Source: Brevibacterium siliguriense
GTDB taxonomy: Bacteria; Actinomycetota; Actinomycetes; Actinomycetales; Brevibacteriaceae
Length of the DNA stretch: 64,000 bases
Reading direction: 5' to 3'
Assembly: GCF_900105315.1 (NCBI RefSeq)
Contig: NZ_LT629766.1
Span: 1,240,001 to 1,304,000 of the forward strand
Both the position numbers and the translations under genes were made by a program. This document shows positions 8,867 to 19,952 of the stretch, piece by piece. Within the stretch, counting starts at the first letter, position 1. Each line of letters begins with the position of its first letter. The notes beneath the pieces are model-generated. The model did no database searches and was not told where the DNA came from. It saw only the letters and a list, made by a program, of their open reading frames with translations.

Positions 8867-9768
8867 CCTTCGGAGCTGCGAGGCTCGTCCGCCTCACCGG
8901 CGTCGGTCTGGCCGGCAGCACTGGCATTGCCGGTCTCGCCGGCTTCACGCGCACGGTCGACTTCGCGAGAGCGTTCGACGAGGTCGCGGACGCGAGTGAG
9001 CTGCGACAGCTTCGGGTCAAGGGCGTCACCCGAGGACTGCCCGCGCAGTCGGCGACCGACCCACGGGGCCAGGTACTCGCGGGCCCACCGCGACTCCTCG
9101 CTCATCACTTCGCGGATCGCCCGCGTCGGACGAGCAGGAACCCCGAAGCCCTTGGTCGGCAGCGAGCGACCGCTCTCCAGCGTGGCGAGAGCCTGCTCGG
9201 CGACGAGGTGGTGTCCTTTCGTCGACAGGTGGATGCGGTCGTCGGCCCACATCTCCGCAGCATAGAGCGAACGCAGCCCCCACAGATCGACCATATGGCA
9301 GCCGTGCCGCTGCGCAATCGACCACAGATGGGCGTTGTAGATTCCCACGCGAGGACGGACCGCGCGGATGAGCGGGGTGCTGAACTCGGTATCGAAGCCA
9401 TTGCACATGAGCACCTCGATGCCGGCCTCACGCATGGCGATGACAGCTCGTTCGAACTTCGCGGCCAGGGCATCGATATCGGCCTTCGGGCGCAGGCAGT
9501 CATTGCCTCCGGCGCACAGACTCACGAGGTCCGGCTTCATCTCGATCACCTGCGGCACCTGGTCATCGACGATGCGGTCGAGCAGCCGCCCCCGGATGGC
9601 CAGATTGGCGTACGACAGGTCCGGGCTGCCCACCGACGATTCGGTGAGCAGGAGCGCGAGCCTGTCGGCCCACCCGCGGTACCGGTTCTCGACGCGCGGG
9701 TCGGCATCCATCAGACCCTCACTGAACGAGTCTCCGATGGCGACGTATGAGGCGATCGGCTCAAGCAT
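8863..9768 (-). CDS. SGNH/GDSL hydrolase family protein
   Basis: A 301-residue esterase/lipase of the SGNH fold. Block I is A-I-G-D-S-F-S-E-G (Ser nucleophile near residue 13), block III is C-A-G-G-N-D (Gly and Asn of the oxyanion hole), and D-R-I-H-L-S-T-K-G-H-H provides the Asp-His pair. No signal peptide is visible, so it is probably cytoplasmic. The C-terminal 80 or so residues are charged and rich in Arg, Glu and Ala. The internal ATG is preferred over one 30 bp upstream because AGAAGG sits at proper spacing before it. It heads a two-gene operon with the formamidase-like gene. Substrate unknown. Confidence 0.85.
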   Translation of the reverse strand: MLEPIASYVAIGDSFSEGLMDADPRVENRYRGWADRLALLLTESSVGSPDLSYANLAIRGRLLDRIVDDQVPQVIEMKPDLVSLCAGGNDCLRPKADIDALAAKFERAVIAMREAGIEVLMCNGFDTEFSTPLIRAVRPRVGIYNAHLWSIAQRHGCHMVDLWGLRSLYAAEMWADDRIHLSTKGHHLVAEQALATLESGRSLPTKGFGVPARPTRAIREVMSEESRWAREYLAPWVGRRLRGQSSGDALDPKLSQLTRVRDLVERSREVDRAREAGETGNASAAGQTDAGEADEPRSSEG

Positions 9769-9835
9769 CAGGGATCCTTCTCTCTTCGGGCGACTCATCC
9801 AGACTATACGCCGGGACTGATACGGACCCGTCCGC

Positions 9836-9907
9836 CCCCATTGCTACCTGACGGCGGCCCAGCAACCTCGCGCGAGGTTGCTGGGCCGCCGTCAGGTAGC
9901 AATGGGG
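9836..9907. repeat. Palindromic element copy A: perfect 72-bp palindrome
   Basis: Two 36-bp arms meet with no spacer and no mismatch; the centre lies between 9871 and 9872. The inner 58 bp (9843-9900, GCTACCTGACGGCGGCCCAG ... GGTAGC) matches copies at 33688-33752 and 44545-44609. It lies between divergent genes (SGNH hydrolase and amidohydrolase) and is in no gene. RNA from either strand would fold into one long hairpin. Confidence 0.95.
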
Positions 9908-9985
9908 AGGGGCGAGGGCGGGAACTCGCCCTGCCTGAGGCTGTCCGCCAAGGCTTCGGACGGCCCCGCGTTCACTCGGCGGAAA

Positions 9986-10008
9986 TGTCGAGTGGCGTAG
10001 ACTCGACA
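9986..10008. promoter_or_regulatory. Inverted repeat over a -10 box upstream of the amidohydrolase gene
   Basis: TGTCGAGT (9986-9993) and ACTCGACA (10001-10008) are perfect inverted copies with a 7-bp spacer. A TAGACT box (9998-10003) overlaps the right arm, so a dimeric regulator bound here would block a promoter for the amidohydrolase-thrE pair. No regulator gene is adjacent. Confidence 0.55.
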
Positions 10009-10049
10009 CCGCACCCAGACGTCGCCGCAGACCCCTCGCTAGGAGCAGA

Positions 10050-11330
10050 ATGTATCGGTCAGTCCCGGTTCCCGCCGCCACAGACTTCATCATCACGAAC
10101 GCGCGGATCGTGCCCGTGGCCGATGCGTCCGGGAACCGTGCCGAGCCGATCGAATCGGGCACGCTGACGGTCAGGGACGGCCGCATCACCGAGGTGACCC
10201 CCGGTGCGGTCGGCACGTCCTCCCTCCCAGCGGACATCGAGGTCATCGACGCCGGCGGACGCTGGGTCCTGCCTGGTTTCATCGAAGCCCACGGCCACCT
10301 CGGCGTGCACGAGGACGGCGAAGGTTGGTCCGGTGACGATACGAACGAGATGACCGATCCCAACGGCGCGGGTCTGCGCGCGCTCGACAGCATCGACCCC
10401 ACCGACCTCGGATTCAAGGATGCGCTGCGTGGCGGCGTCACCTCGGCGCTCATCAAACCCGGATCCGGCAATCCCATCGGCGGTCGCACCGCCTTCCTCA
10501 AGACCTGGGGGCGGATCGTCGACGAAATGCTCGTGACGCAGGATCTGTCCGTGAAGTCCGCGCTCGGCGAGAACCCGAAACGCGTGTACGGGGAGAAGAA
10601 GGTCACCCCGTCGACGAGGATGGGCACCGTCAAGGTCATCCGCGACGCCTTCGTCGAGGCGCGGAACTACCAGGCTGAACGTGCCCACGCGGAGTCCGAG
10701 GGCACGCCGTTCGAGCGCAACCTCGTCAAGGAGACCTTGGCCGACGTCCTCGACGGCAAGCTCGCATGGGATCAGCACTGCCACCGCGCCGACGATATCG
10801 CCACCGCCATCCGCTTGTCCGAGGAATTCGGATACCGCCTCGTCATCAACCACGGGACCGAAGGCCACAAGATCCCCGACTTCATCGCGGCCAAGGGCAT
10901 CGACGTCATCCTCGGTCCCCTGATGACCTCCCGGTCGAAGGTCGAACTGCGCGATCGCACCCTGGCCACAGCAGCCTCCCTCGCCGAGGCAGGGGTGCGT
11001 ATCGCGTTGACCACCGACCATCCGGTCATCCCGATCAACTTCCTCATCCATGAAGCCTCACTGGCCGTGAAGGAAGGCCTCGACCCGGTCGTCGCGATCG
11101 AAGCTCTGACGATCAATCCGGCCGCGATCTTCGGCCTCGACGACCGTCTCGGCTCACTGGCCGTGGGACGCGATGCCGATATCGTCATCTGGTCGGGCGA
11201 TCCGCTCGATCTGGACTCTCGTGCTGAGACCGTCTTCGTCTCCGGCCGTCGCGTCTTCGACTATGACGCCGGATCAGGAACCGCGCACGTCGCCGACCCA
11301 CTCGGCCCGACACTCATCAGCGAGCCGTGA
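10050..11330 (+). CDS. Amidohydrolase family protein (imidazolonepropionase-like)
   Basis: A 426-residue metal-dependent hydrolase of the amidohydrolase superfamily. Visible metal-site motifs are E-A-H-G-H-L-G-V-H at the end of the first strand, Q-H-C-H-R-A-D-D, I-N-H-G-T-E-G-H-K and the late T-T-D-H-P with its catalytic Asp. The C-terminal G-S-L-A-V-G-R-D-A-D-I-V-I-W-S-G-D-P block is the small beta domain usual for this group. The exact substrate (cyclic amide, dipeptide or nucleobase-like) is not evident. The start has an AGGAGC ribosome site. The stop overlaps the GTG start of the next gene (GTGA), which implies co-expression with an amino-acid exporter-like protein. Confidence 0.85.
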   Translation: MYRSVPVPAATDFIITNARIVPVADASGNRAEPIESGTLTVRDGRITEVTPGAVGTSSLPADIEVIDAGGRWVLPGFIEAHGHLGVHEDGEGWSGDDTNEMTDPNGAGLRALDSIDPTDLGFKDALRGGVTSALIKPGSGNPIGGRTAFLKTWGRIVDEMLVTQDLSVKSALGENPKRVYGEKKVTPSTRMGTVKVIRDAFVEARNYQAERAHAESEGTPFERNLVKETLADVLDGKLAWDQHCHRADDIATAIRLSEEFGYRLVINHGTEGHKIPDFIAAKGIDVILGPLMTSRSKVELRDRTLATAASLAEAGVRIALTTDHPVIPINFLIHEASLAVKEGLDPVVAIEALTINPAAIFGLDDRLGSLAVGRDADIVIWSGDPLDLDSRAETVFVSGRRVFDYDAGSGTAHVADPLGPTLISEP

Positions 11331-13285
11331 GCGACAGAGAACTCGAAGACGCCACCACCGCCGAGGTTCGGGTCGAGGATCCGTCCTCGCCGGGTCCTGT
11401 CCGTGGTTCGTCCCCGGCCCCGGTCGAGGGCGGCAACCCGGAGGCCGGCTCCCAGGCTCTGCGGGAGCTGCTCGAGCGCACCCGCCTGCAGCGCTTGGCC
11501 GAACTGCGGGAATCCTCACTGGAGACCCAGCCCGAGGATGTCGCGAAGGCCGCGGCGGCGAAGGCGGCGAAACCCGGACGCAGCGGCGGCCGGTCGAAGC
11601 CGCGCACCGACCACCTCGGTGCGTCTCAGCGCATCGCGCAGAGGGTCGCCCGACGCACCGTCGGCAAACTCGTCTCGGGGACGACGGAGAATACGCAGCC
11701 GGTGCCGATCGTCACTGCTCTCAGAGGCACTCCGTACCAGGCGCCGGTGCAGGCGACCGAGCCGAGCGAGGACGAGGCTCGGATGGTCCTCGACCTCGCC
11801 GCCGATATCGCGGCGATGATGATGCGTGCCGGTGCCGGCACCAGTGACGTCGAAGTCTCCGTCATCGCCGCCTGCACCGCCTGCGGTCTGGCCACCGTCG
11901 AGGTCGACCTGACCTCGAACACCCTCGTCGTCCACTATTCGACCTCCGACGGCCGTCTGATGACGGTGATGCGGGTCAACCGCGGCGAGTCCACGCACTT
12001 CGCGAAGCTCGCCTCCGTGCACAAACTCGTCACCGACCTCGTTGACGGACGCTTGGAGTTCCATGAGGCACGCAGCCGTCTCGACGCGATACGGACGCAG
12101 CGGCGGCCGTTTCCCGAATGGTTCACCACCGGCGCCTGGGGATTCATGGTCGGTGCCCTCGTCCTGCTGCTCGGGGGCGGACCGGTTGCGATTCCCCTGG
12201 GCATCGCGATGGCGATCGTCGTGTTCCAGTTCGGCAGATTCCTCGGACGGAAGACGCACCTGCCGTCGTTCTTCATCACGGCCCTGCAGGCCGCCTCGGC
12301 GACTCTCATCGCCACGATCGCCGGTGATCTCGGGATCATCGCCTCACCGCAGTACCTCGTGGCTGCCGGAATCGTTCTGCTGCTGCCGACGCAGTCGCTG
12401 TATTCGGCGGTTCAGGATGCGCTGACGAACTTCCCGCTGACCGCCGCCGGGCGGGTGGTCGGGGTGTTCATGACTCTGGCCGGCATCGTCTCCGGAATCG
12501 CCCTGGGAATCGTGTGCGGTCAGGCCATCGGACTCAGTCATATCGAAGTGCTCGTGCCGAAGACGAGTCCGCATGTGGTCACGGCGATCCTGTCGATGGT
12601 TGCGGCTGCAGTGGTGTCGATGTCCGGTGCTGTGGCGATGTCGGCCAGGCGCCGGTTCATCCTGCCGGCTGCACTGGTCGGACTGGCCTCGCACATCACG
12701 ATGATGTCGCTGACGCTGCTGCACATCGACAATGTGCTCGCCAGCCTGCTCGCGGCCACCGTCACAGGTTTCCTGTCACGGCCTCTGGCACTGCGGCTGG
12801 GTGCGCCGGCGATCGTGCTCATGATTCCCGGCATCTACACGCTGCTGCAGGGGCTGTCGATCTTCACCGCTGTCTATCAGATCGCTTCGGACTCGGAGAA
12901 CGTCTCCTTCGCTGTGGGCCTGTCCTCACTGTTCACGGCGATCCTGGCGAATGCGGCTCTCGCCGTCGGAGCCGTGCTGGGCAGCTATCTGGCTCTGCCG
13001 CTGAAGAACCTCAAGAGCCAGAATTTCAAGAGTCAGAGCTCGGCCGAGGAGAAGGTCGAAGAGGTCCGCAGCGGCGAGACCTCGACCGCAGTCATCGACT
13101 CGGTGCAGCCCGCAGGCGCGAAGACTCAGTCGAGTGGGCCCAGCGGACCGGGAGCCGCGGACTCGACCGGAACGGGAGGAACGGGAGTCCAGTCGAGCGG
13201 GCTCGGTGGTTCGGGAACCCAGCCGAGTGAGGCCGATGGATCGGGAGCTGCAGACGCGGCCGAGACCGGCCCGATTCAGTCCTGA
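11327..13285 (+). CDS. Threonine/serine exporter (ThrE) family protein
   Basis: A 652-residue membrane protein. Residues 1-140 are a hydrophilic, low-complexity extension; then comes the soluble ThrE N-terminal domain ([22 protein letters not shown] onward) and about ten hydrophobic segments ending near residue 565. The last 80 or so residues are Ser/Gly/Thr-rich repeats of the S-S-G-x-G-G-S-G kind. In Corynebacterium, ThrE exports threonine and serine; the membrane part and the D-V-E-V-S motif agree. Both tails make it longer than the roughly 490-residue reference. It is coupled to the amidohydrolase by a 4-bp overlap, and its 3' end overlaps ung by 10 bp tail to tail. Confidence 0.88.
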   Translation: MSDRELEDATTAEVRVEDPSSPGPVRGSSPAPVEGGNPEAGSQALRELLERTRLQRLAELRESSLETQPEDVAKAAAAKAAKPGRSGGRSKPRTDHLGASQRIAQRVARRTVGKLVSGTTENTQPVPIVTALRGTPYQAPVQATEPSEDEARMVLDLAADIAAMMMRAGAGTSDVEVSVIAACTACGLATVEVDLTSNTLVVHYSTSDGRLMTVMRVNRGESTHFAKLASVHKLVTDLVDGRLEFHEARSRLDAIRTQRRPFPEWFTTGAWGFMVGALVLLLGGGPVAIPLGIAMAIVVFQFGRFLGRKTHLPSFFITALQAASATLIATIAGDLGIIASPQYLVAAGIVLLLPTQSLYSAVQDALTNFPLTAAGRVVGVFMTLAGIVSGIALGIVCGQAIGLSHIEVLVPKTSPHVVTAILSMVAAAVVSMSGAVAMSARRRFILPAALVGLASHITMMSLTLLHIDNVLASLLAATVTGFLSRPLALRLGAPAIVLMIPGIYTLLQGLSIFTAVYQIASDSENVSFAVGLSSLFTAILANAALAVGAVLGSYLALPLKNLKSQNFKSQSSAEEKVEEVRSGETSTAVIDSVQPAGAKTQSSGPSGPGAADSTGTGGTGVQSSGLGGSGTQPSEADGSGAADAAETGPIQS

Positions 13286-13977
13286 TCCGGCAGGGCCCAA
13301 TCGATGGGTTCGATGCCCTTCTGGGCGAGCAGTTCGTTCGTGCGTGAGAACGGGCGGGAGCCGAAGAACCCCCGCCGGGCCGACAGCGGTGACGGATGTG
13401 CGGATTCGATGATGGCCACCTCGGCGGTACCCGATGTCAGCAGGGGAGCGAGGTTTCGAGCGTCGCGGCCCCAGAGGATGGCGACGAGCGGCTGATCGCG
13501 TTCGATCAGCGCGGTGATCGCCCGTTCCGTGATCTCCTCCCACCCCTTGCCGCGGTGGGACGCGGGTTCGCCGGGGGAGACGGTGAGAGCGCGGTTGAGC
13601 AGCATAACTCCCTGGCGTGACCAGGCACGCAGATCCCCGTGCTGTGCCGGTGGGATGCCGAGGTCGGACTCGAGCTCCTTGTAGATATTGCCCAGCGACC
13701 TCGGCAGGGGGCGGACATCAGGATCGACGGCGAAGGACAGGCCGATGGCGTGGCCCGGCGTCGGGTAGGGGTCCTGCCCGACGATGAGGACCTTGACCTC
13801 GGACAGAGGTTCGGCGAAGGCCCGGAAGACGAAGTCCCCGGCGGGCAGGTAGGCGCGGCCGGCGGCGTTCTCGTGGCGGAGGAAGTCGCCCATCGAGTGG
13901 ATGCGCTCCTCTACTCCGGCCAGGGCATTCGCCCAATCGGGGGACATGATCTCGGTCAGCGGAGGCGTCGACGTCAT
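13276..13977 (-). CDS. ung: Uracil-DNA glycosylase, family 1
   Basis: Removes uracil from DNA in base excision repair. A 233-residue protein with the water-activating loop [11 protein letters not shown] (Asp at 69), the L-L-N-R-A-L-T-V uracil-binding strand, and the C-terminal [13 protein letters not shown] minor-groove loop. All catalytic residues are present. The internal ATG is chosen over an upstream one because TACACT ends 7 nt before it on the minus strand (leaderless type) and the homologous domain starts right after. It overlaps the end of thrE by 10 bp. Confidence 0.96.
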   Translation of the reverse strand: MTSTPPLTEIMSPDWANALAGVEERIHSMGDFLRHENAAGRAYLPAGDFVFRAFAEPLSEVKVLIVGQDPYPTPGHAIGLSFAVDPDVRPLPRSLGNIYKELESDLGIPPAQHGDLRAWSRQGVMLLNRALTVSPGEPASHRGKGWEEITERAITALIERDQPLVAILWGRDARNLAPLLTSGTAEVAIIESAHPSPLSARRGFFGSRPFSRTNELLAQKGIEPIDWALPDQD

Positions 13978-14151
13978 GGGCACGAGTGTAGCGATGCTCG
14001 GCCGTCGAGGTCGCCTCGGCGAGGGACCTGCGCGTATGTGCACGGAGCGCAGATCGGGTGTGCGCGATCGCCTACCGAGCGGGTGTATTGCCCGTCACTG
14101 CCACGCGTTATGCTCTGCCTAAGGAGTTCATCGTTGAACGAAAGGACCGAA

Positions 14152-15618
14152 ATGTCGGAATTCCCAGAGGCCAAGAACTGGAAGATGCTCATCGGCGGAG
14201 AGTGGGTCGACGCCGCTGACGGCGACACCACCGATGTCATCACCCCGATCGACCGCAACGTCGTCATCGCCAAGGTGCCCAACGGCAAGGAAGCCGACGC
14301 CGACCGTGCCGTCAAGGCCGCGCGGAAGGCCTTCCCGGAATGGGCGGCTGTGCCTTTCAAGGAACGCCAGAAAAAGCTTCTGGCCTGCGCCGATGCTCTC
14401 GAAGCCGCGTCGGAGGAGCTCGCTCAGCTGACCGCGATCGACACCGGAAACGCGATCCGCACACAGGCTCGTCCGGAGACGATCACGCTGGCCGACCTCT
14501 TCCGCTACATGGGCGGTGTCGCCGGTGAGGTCAAGGGCAACACCCTGCCCGCCGGAGACAAGCAGCTCCAGTACACCAAACGCGTGCCATTGGGCGTCGT
14601 CGCCGGCATCCTGCCGTGGAACTCGCCGCTGATGATTGCCGCCTTCAAGACCCCGGCGGCGATCGCCGCCGGCAACACGATCGTCCTCAAGTGCGCCGAG
14701 GATGCGCCGCTGACGATCCTCAAGATGGCCGAGATCATCGCCGACATCCTGCCCGCCGGCGTGCTCAACGTCGTCACCGGCAAGGGTTCGGTCATCGGCG
14801 AGGCCCTCAATGTCCACCCCGACGTCGACAAAGTCTCGTTCACCGGATCGACGAGTGTCGGCCGTCACGTCGCTGAGGTGGCCGGCGGCCGTCTCGCGCA
14901 TTCGTCGATGGAGCTCGGCGGCAAGAGCCCCAACATCATCTTCCCGGACTCGAACGACGACGACACCCTCGAACAGGTGCTGCTGTCGACCCGCTTCGCC
15001 CGCCAGGGTCAGTCGTGCACCATGGGTTCGCGCCTGTTCCTCCACGAGGACATCTACGACGACTTCCTGTCCAAGCTCGTCGACGCGGTGTCGAAGATGA
15101 AGGTCGGCGACCCCCGCGATGAGTCGACCGACATCGGCTGCATCATCAACCAGAAGCAGTACGACCAGGTCGCCAGCTACATCGAGATGGGCAAGTCGAT
15201 GGACGGCGTCGAGATCGCCTACGACGGCTCCGATTCGCTGACGGTCGGCGAACCCGGCTTCTACCACGCGCCCGTGATCTTCTCGAAGGCGAAGAACGAC
15301 TGGCAGACCAGCCGCGAAGAGATCTTCGGCCCCGTCCTCTCCGTCATCCCGTGGAAGGACATCGACGAGGTCATCGACATGGCCAACGACTCCGACTTCG
15401 GCCTCGCGGCCTTCGTCTTCACCAAGGACGTCGACGCGGCCCTGACCATGGCCAACCGGATCGAATCCGGCTGGGTCCAGGTCAACCAGGGCGGCGGCCA
15501 GCTGGCCGGCCAGTCCTATGGCGGCATGAAGACCTCCGGCTTCGGACGTGAGGCATCGCTGGAGGGCATGCTCGAGGGCTTCACCCAGATCAAGCAGGTC
15601 AACATCCGCATCCGCTGA
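14152..15618 (+). CDS. NAD(P)-dependent aldehyde dehydrogenase
   Basis: A 488-residue member of the ALDH superfamily. Catalytic Cys289 lies in Q-G-Q-S-C-T-M-G and the general base Glu254 in M-E-L-G-G-K-S-P-N; the cofactor segment I-L-P-W-N-S-P-L and the motif E-E-I-F-G-P-V are in place. The Q-V-N-Q-G-G-G near the end resembles betaine-aldehyde-like enzymes, but the substrate cannot be set. AAAGGA lies before the ATG, and a small inverted repeat (GTTCA-TCGT-TGAAC) precedes the ribosome site. No partner gene adjoins it. Confidence 0.9.
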   Translation: MSEFPEAKNWKMLIGGEWVDAADGDTTDVITPIDRNVVIAKVPNGKEADADRAVKAARKAFPEWAAVPFKERQKKLLACADALEAASEELAQLTAIDTGNAIRTQARPETITLADLFRYMGGVAGEVKGNTLPAGDKQLQYTKRVPLGVVAGILPWNSPLMIAAFKTPAAIAAGNTIVLKCAEDAPLTILKMAEIIADILPAGVLNVVTGKGSVIGEALNVHPDVDKVSFTGSTSVGRHVAEVAGGRLAHSSMELGGKSPNIIFPDSNDDDTLEQVLLSTRFARQGQSCTMGSRLFLHEDIYDDFLSKLVDAVSKMKVGDPRDESTDIGCIINQKQYDQVASYIEMGKSMDGVEIAYDGSDSLTVGEPGFYHAPVIFSKAKNDWQTSREEIFGPVLSVIPWKDIDEVIDMANDSDFGLAAFVFTKDVDAALTMANRIESGWVQVNQGGGQLAGQSYGGMKTSGFGREASLEGMLEGFTQIKQVNIRIR

Positions 15619-15836
15619 CGGATTTCCTCGCCGAGGCGGCACCGCCTCGTCGAGGTTCGCCCAACTCACCCCGTCGTCACGGCCGCCGAATCGTCAGCCG
15701 TGCGGCGGGGTGATGCGGTTGACTTGGGACGATCAGGGACCGGCCTCACAGTCGCGGCGGCGCGCCGGAAATTTCGGTACCGCCGATCGGGCGATAATAT
15801 AGAAGCACAGACACCTCTCGAAGGAGCACAACCTCT

Positions 15837-16103
15837 ATGCCGCCGAATGACGACACCTCGGAACTGAGCGAGCTTGAGGTGGCCGTTTTGGAGTTCGAGC
15901 GGCGGTGGTGGAAATACGGAGGCGCCAAGGATCACGCGATCCGTGAGCGCTTCGACATGTCGGCCACCAGCTACTTCCAGATTCTCAACTCGCTTCTTGA
16001 CAACCCTGCAGCTCTGGCCAGCGACCCCATGCTGGTCAAGCGCCTTCGCCGAATCCGCAGTACGCGGCAGAGCGAACGCGCCCAAGCCCGCGTCTCGAGG
16101 TAG
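15837..16103 (+). CDS. DUF3263 domain protein
   Basis: A small 88-residue actinobacterial protein with the DUF3263 pattern: L-S-E-L-E-x-A-V-L-E-F-E-R-R-W-W-K-Y-G-G-A-K, then R-E-R-F-D-M-S-A-T-S-Y-F-Q-I-L-N, and L-V-K-R-L-R-R-I-R. The middle part looks like a helix-turn-helix and the tail is basic, so nucleic-acid binding is plausible but unproven. AAGGAG lies 10-15 nt before the ATG and a TAATAT -10-like box some 40 bp before it. Two bases separate it from the LytR_C gene, a pairing common in actinomycetes. Confidence 0.88.
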   Translation: MPPNDDTSELSELEVAVLEFERRWWKYGGAKDHAIRERFDMSATSYFQILNSLLDNPAALASDPMLVKRLRRIRSTRQSERAQARVSR

Positions 16104-16105
16104 AC

Positions 16106-16669
16106 ATGACCGACGAATTCGACGAGATCGAGCCCGGCCGGCGCAGCGGTGCCCATCGACAGGAATCCGCGGCGTCGTCGAACATCGGTGCCATCTCGCT
16201 GGTCATCATCCTCGCCCTGGTCGCCGTCCTGCTGGTCGTGGCCGCCATCAACATCATCTTCTCCTCGATGGGCAACCCCGAATCGAAGATCGCCGACCCG
16301 CCGGCCTCTGAATCGGCGTCGGCCGAACCCTCGCCGAGCGAGAGCGAAGTCAGCGTCGCGGACGACTCGATCACCGTCGACGTGCTCAACGGCTCCGGAG
16401 TCTCCGGCGCCGCGAAGAAGTTCTCCGAAGCTGTCGAAGAGAAGGGCTGGAAGCTCGGCCAGGTCGGCAACTACTCGACGAACCTGACCGACTCGACCGT
16501 GTACTACAACGGCGAAGAGAACGCTTCGCAGGCCAAGCTCGTCGCCAAGTCGCTGGGAGTCTCGGCCACGGAAGCCTCTTCGGACTTCGAAGCCGACGTT
16601 ACCGTCGTCATCTGTTCGGACATCGCCGATCGCGGGCCGGAGTCCAGCGAAGGCGGGGGCTCGGACTGA
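16106..16669 (+). CDS. LytR C-terminal domain (LytR_C) membrane-anchored protein
   Basis: A 187-residue protein: a short cytoplasmic N terminus, one transmembrane helix at about 27-52, an acidic Ser/Glu/Pro linker, then a LytR_C domain beginning at V-D-V-L-N-G-S-G-V-S-G-A-A (about 92-104). The domain is found alone or at the end of LytR-CpsA-Psr wall-polymer ligases; alone it probably sits outside the membrane and works on or senses the cell wall. The preceding DUF3263 gene is 2 bp upstream, so they form an operon. Confidence 0.87.
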   Translation: MTDEFDEIEPGRRSGAHRQESAASSNIGAISLVIILALVAVLLVVAAINIIFSSMGNPESKIADPPASESASAEPSPSESEVSVADDSITVDVLNGSGVSGAAKKFSEAVEEKGWKLGQVGNYSTNLTDSTVYYNGEENASQAKLVAKSLGVSATEASSDFEADVTVVICSDIADRGPESSEGGGSD

Positions 16670-17131
16670 TCCGACGCGATTCGGCTGCGCGGGAGCGCGA
16701 CTGAGCCGGCGGGATCGGTGCGGCCGTGGCCGGCTGCTGTTCGATCTCGAATAGGCGAGTCAAGATCTGATGAGCTGCTTCGGTAGTGAACGGATCATGT
16801 GTGGGCGGGCCGCCTCGGCGAATTCCTGACCGATCGGTCTGATTCTGTTCGCGGTGATCCCCGCTGTGAACTGGGCAGAAACCGTTAGATAACGAATCTA
16901 TAACAGTGCTCAACCGCTCTAGGTGGGATGCGTGCCTGCGGTAGAGTTGCACCAGCTAGGCAAGCACAGCACCTTGTGTTCTATTCGTGCTTCACCGAGA
17001 TAATTCTCTAGAGGTCAATGAGAGAAGTCGCGGGGTCAGTTGAGTTTTACTAGCTTCCGTATCTCGGGTGAGGTCATATGATCGCGGCTGCGATGCGGGA
17101 TTTCAATGGCACTGCACTGTATGGAGAAGTA
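16670..17131 (+). other. Intergenic region and probable cold-shock mRNA leader
   Basis: No gene is visible. Near 16884-16904 an imperfect inverted repeat (GTTAGAT ... ATCTATAAC) overlaps a TATAAC -10-like box and may mark the promoter. Downstream, more than 200 bases that would be transcribed precede the cold-shock gene, in line with long 5' leaders of such genes. A copy of the dispersed GCCGCCTCGGCGA motif lies at about 16808. Confidence 0.4.
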
Positions 17132-17335
17132 ATGGCACAAGGTACCGTCAAGTGGTTCAATGCTGAAAAGGGCTATGGATTCATCACCCTCGAAGGCGAT
17201 AGCCAGGACGTGTTCGTTCACTGGAGCGCAATCCAGATGGACGGCTACCGCTCTCTCGAAGAGGGCCAGCAGGTTCAGTTCGAAGTTGGAGAAGGACAAA
17301 AGGGTCCTCAGGCGGAGTCCGTCACCCTCCTCTGA
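17132..17335 (+). CDS. Cold-shock protein (CspA family)
   Basis: A 67-residue single cold-shock domain, an RNA chaperone. RNP1 is K-G-Y-G-F-I and RNP2 is V-F-V-H-W, with the opening G-T-V-K-W-F-N. GGAGAAG precedes the ATG. An upstream in-frame ATG at 17078 would add 18 unrelated residues and is rejected. A strong terminator follows at 17424-17455. Confidence 0.96.
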   Translation: MAQGTVKWFNAEKGYGFITLEGDSQDVFVHWSAIQMDGYRSLEEGQQVQFEVGEGQKGPQAESVTLL

Positions 17336-17423
17336 GACTGGCTGCTGTCAGCACAGTTTTCTGATCCGCTGCGGCGGGTCGTCGGAATGATCTTCGGACC
17401 GACCGGCGCCAATCGCACGGGGG

Positions 17424-17455
17424 AAGCGCCGAGCAGGCAACTGCTCGGCGCTTTT
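17424..17455 (+). terminator. Terminator after the cold-shock gene
   Basis: A perfect 13-bp stem, AAGCGCCGAGCAG with CTGCTCGGCGCTT, closes on the loop GCAA and ends in TTTT. It also insulates the groEL promoter downstream. Confidence 0.93.
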
Positions 17456-17571
17456 CAGTGCCCGCGGGGAAAGTCGTTTCGCGCTGGGCCGAACTGCCCT
17501 CCGCGCCTTCGCCGCAGGCCGAGAATTCGCGGATCGACTCCGTCCCCGCCCGTCATGGCGGGCAATGAATA

Positions 17572-17601
17572 TTTGCACTCGCATGGGGAGAGTGCTAAAT
17601 C
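17572..17601 (+). promoter_or_regulatory. CIRCE operator (HrcA site) and groEL promoter
   Basis: TTTGCACTC-N9-GAGTGCTAA (17572-17598) matches the CIRCE inverted repeat at all but one or two positions. TTGCAC (17573-17578) and TAAATC (17596-17601), 17 bp apart, can serve as -35 and -10, so bound HrcA would cover the promoter. The groEL start is about 155 bp downstream. Confidence 0.93.
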
Positions 17602-17748
17602 TAGTACTGGTGAAAACCGATGGGTTCCCACCAGTCGTCTCGAGAGCGTGGTCCATATGTGGAATGGAACATGCGGACACACTCTCTGCCGTCGCGGGCG
17701 TTGATGACTGCTCTGGATTCCCACTCCACTCCATCAGGGAGGATCTAA

Positions 17749-19398
<1,650 letters not shown>

Positions 19399-19417
19399 CA
19401 GTCCCCGCTCTATCGAT

Positions 19418-19459
19418 CGGCCGTGCCGGTGCCCGCAAGGGAGCCGGCACGGCCGTTTT
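19418..19459 (+). terminator. Terminator of groEL
   Basis: A 12-bp perfect stem CGGCCGTGCCGG (19418-19429) with CCGGCACGGCCG (19444-19455), followed by TTTT, 20 bp after the groEL stop. Confidence 0.93.
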
Positions 19460-19533
19460 CGTGCCCGGATTCCCTCACCGAGGCGGTCCACCGCCCCGTT
19501 GTCCTGCCACAGCGTCCCGCATAGGCTGGCGGT

Positions 19534-19917
19534 ATGACTTTCACCGGCACCGATGCCTGCGGAAACAGTCCGAAGAACGTCTTCGTCGCAACCCTCGAAG
19601 AGAATCTCTTCACCGGTGACGAAGACGCCCTCGCCGAGGTGATCGCCGACGACTGCGTGCTCCAAATCGTCCACTCCTCCGAGGTCGAGACCTACACCGG
19701 GCGAGAAGCCGTCGTCGAAGCGCTGCTGAAGCTGTCCGCCCATTCACCCGAGGTCGGCCACCTCGAAGCAGCGATCACCCACGGCAAGGCCGCAGCTGCG
19801 TGGGGCTACTGGCAATCCGAAGCCGACGGCGACGACCTGCGGCACTTCTCGCACACCATGTGGTTCACCACGCACAAAGCACAGGACTTCGGGCAGATAC
19901 GGGTCTTTCAAGCCTGA
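19534..19917 (+). CDS. SnoaL/NTF2-like protein
   Basis: A 127-residue protein with the layout of a SnoaL-like fold: an N-terminal helix, a segment D-A-L-A-E-V-I-A-D-D-C-V-L-Q-I-V typical of the domain, G-R-E-A-V-V-E-A-L-L-K-L, and alternating strands rich in aromatic residues at the end. The role may be enzymatic or ligand-binding; neither can be told. TAGGCT ends 6 nt before the ATG (leaderless type) and no ribosome site is seen. It converges with the DUF1707 gene. Confidence 0.7.
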   Translation: MTFTGTDACGNSPKNVFVATLEENLFTGDEDALAEVIADDCVLQIVHSSEVETYTGREAVVEALLKLSAHSPEVGHLEAAITHGKAAAAWGYWQSEADGDDLRHFSHTMWFTTHKAQDFGQIRVFQA

Positions 19918-19952
19918 GGCGGAGCAGCACCTCCCAGATGCGAAACATGCCC

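Noticed and set aside
13639..14151. 171-codon N-terminal extension of the aldehyde dehydrogenase
   Set aside because: The extension overlaps ung on the other strand; the ATG at 14152 has a ribosome site and starts at the family N terminus.
14128..15669. 513-codon open frame on the minus strand
   Set aside because: Antisense shadow of the aldehyde dehydrogenase gene, no family features.
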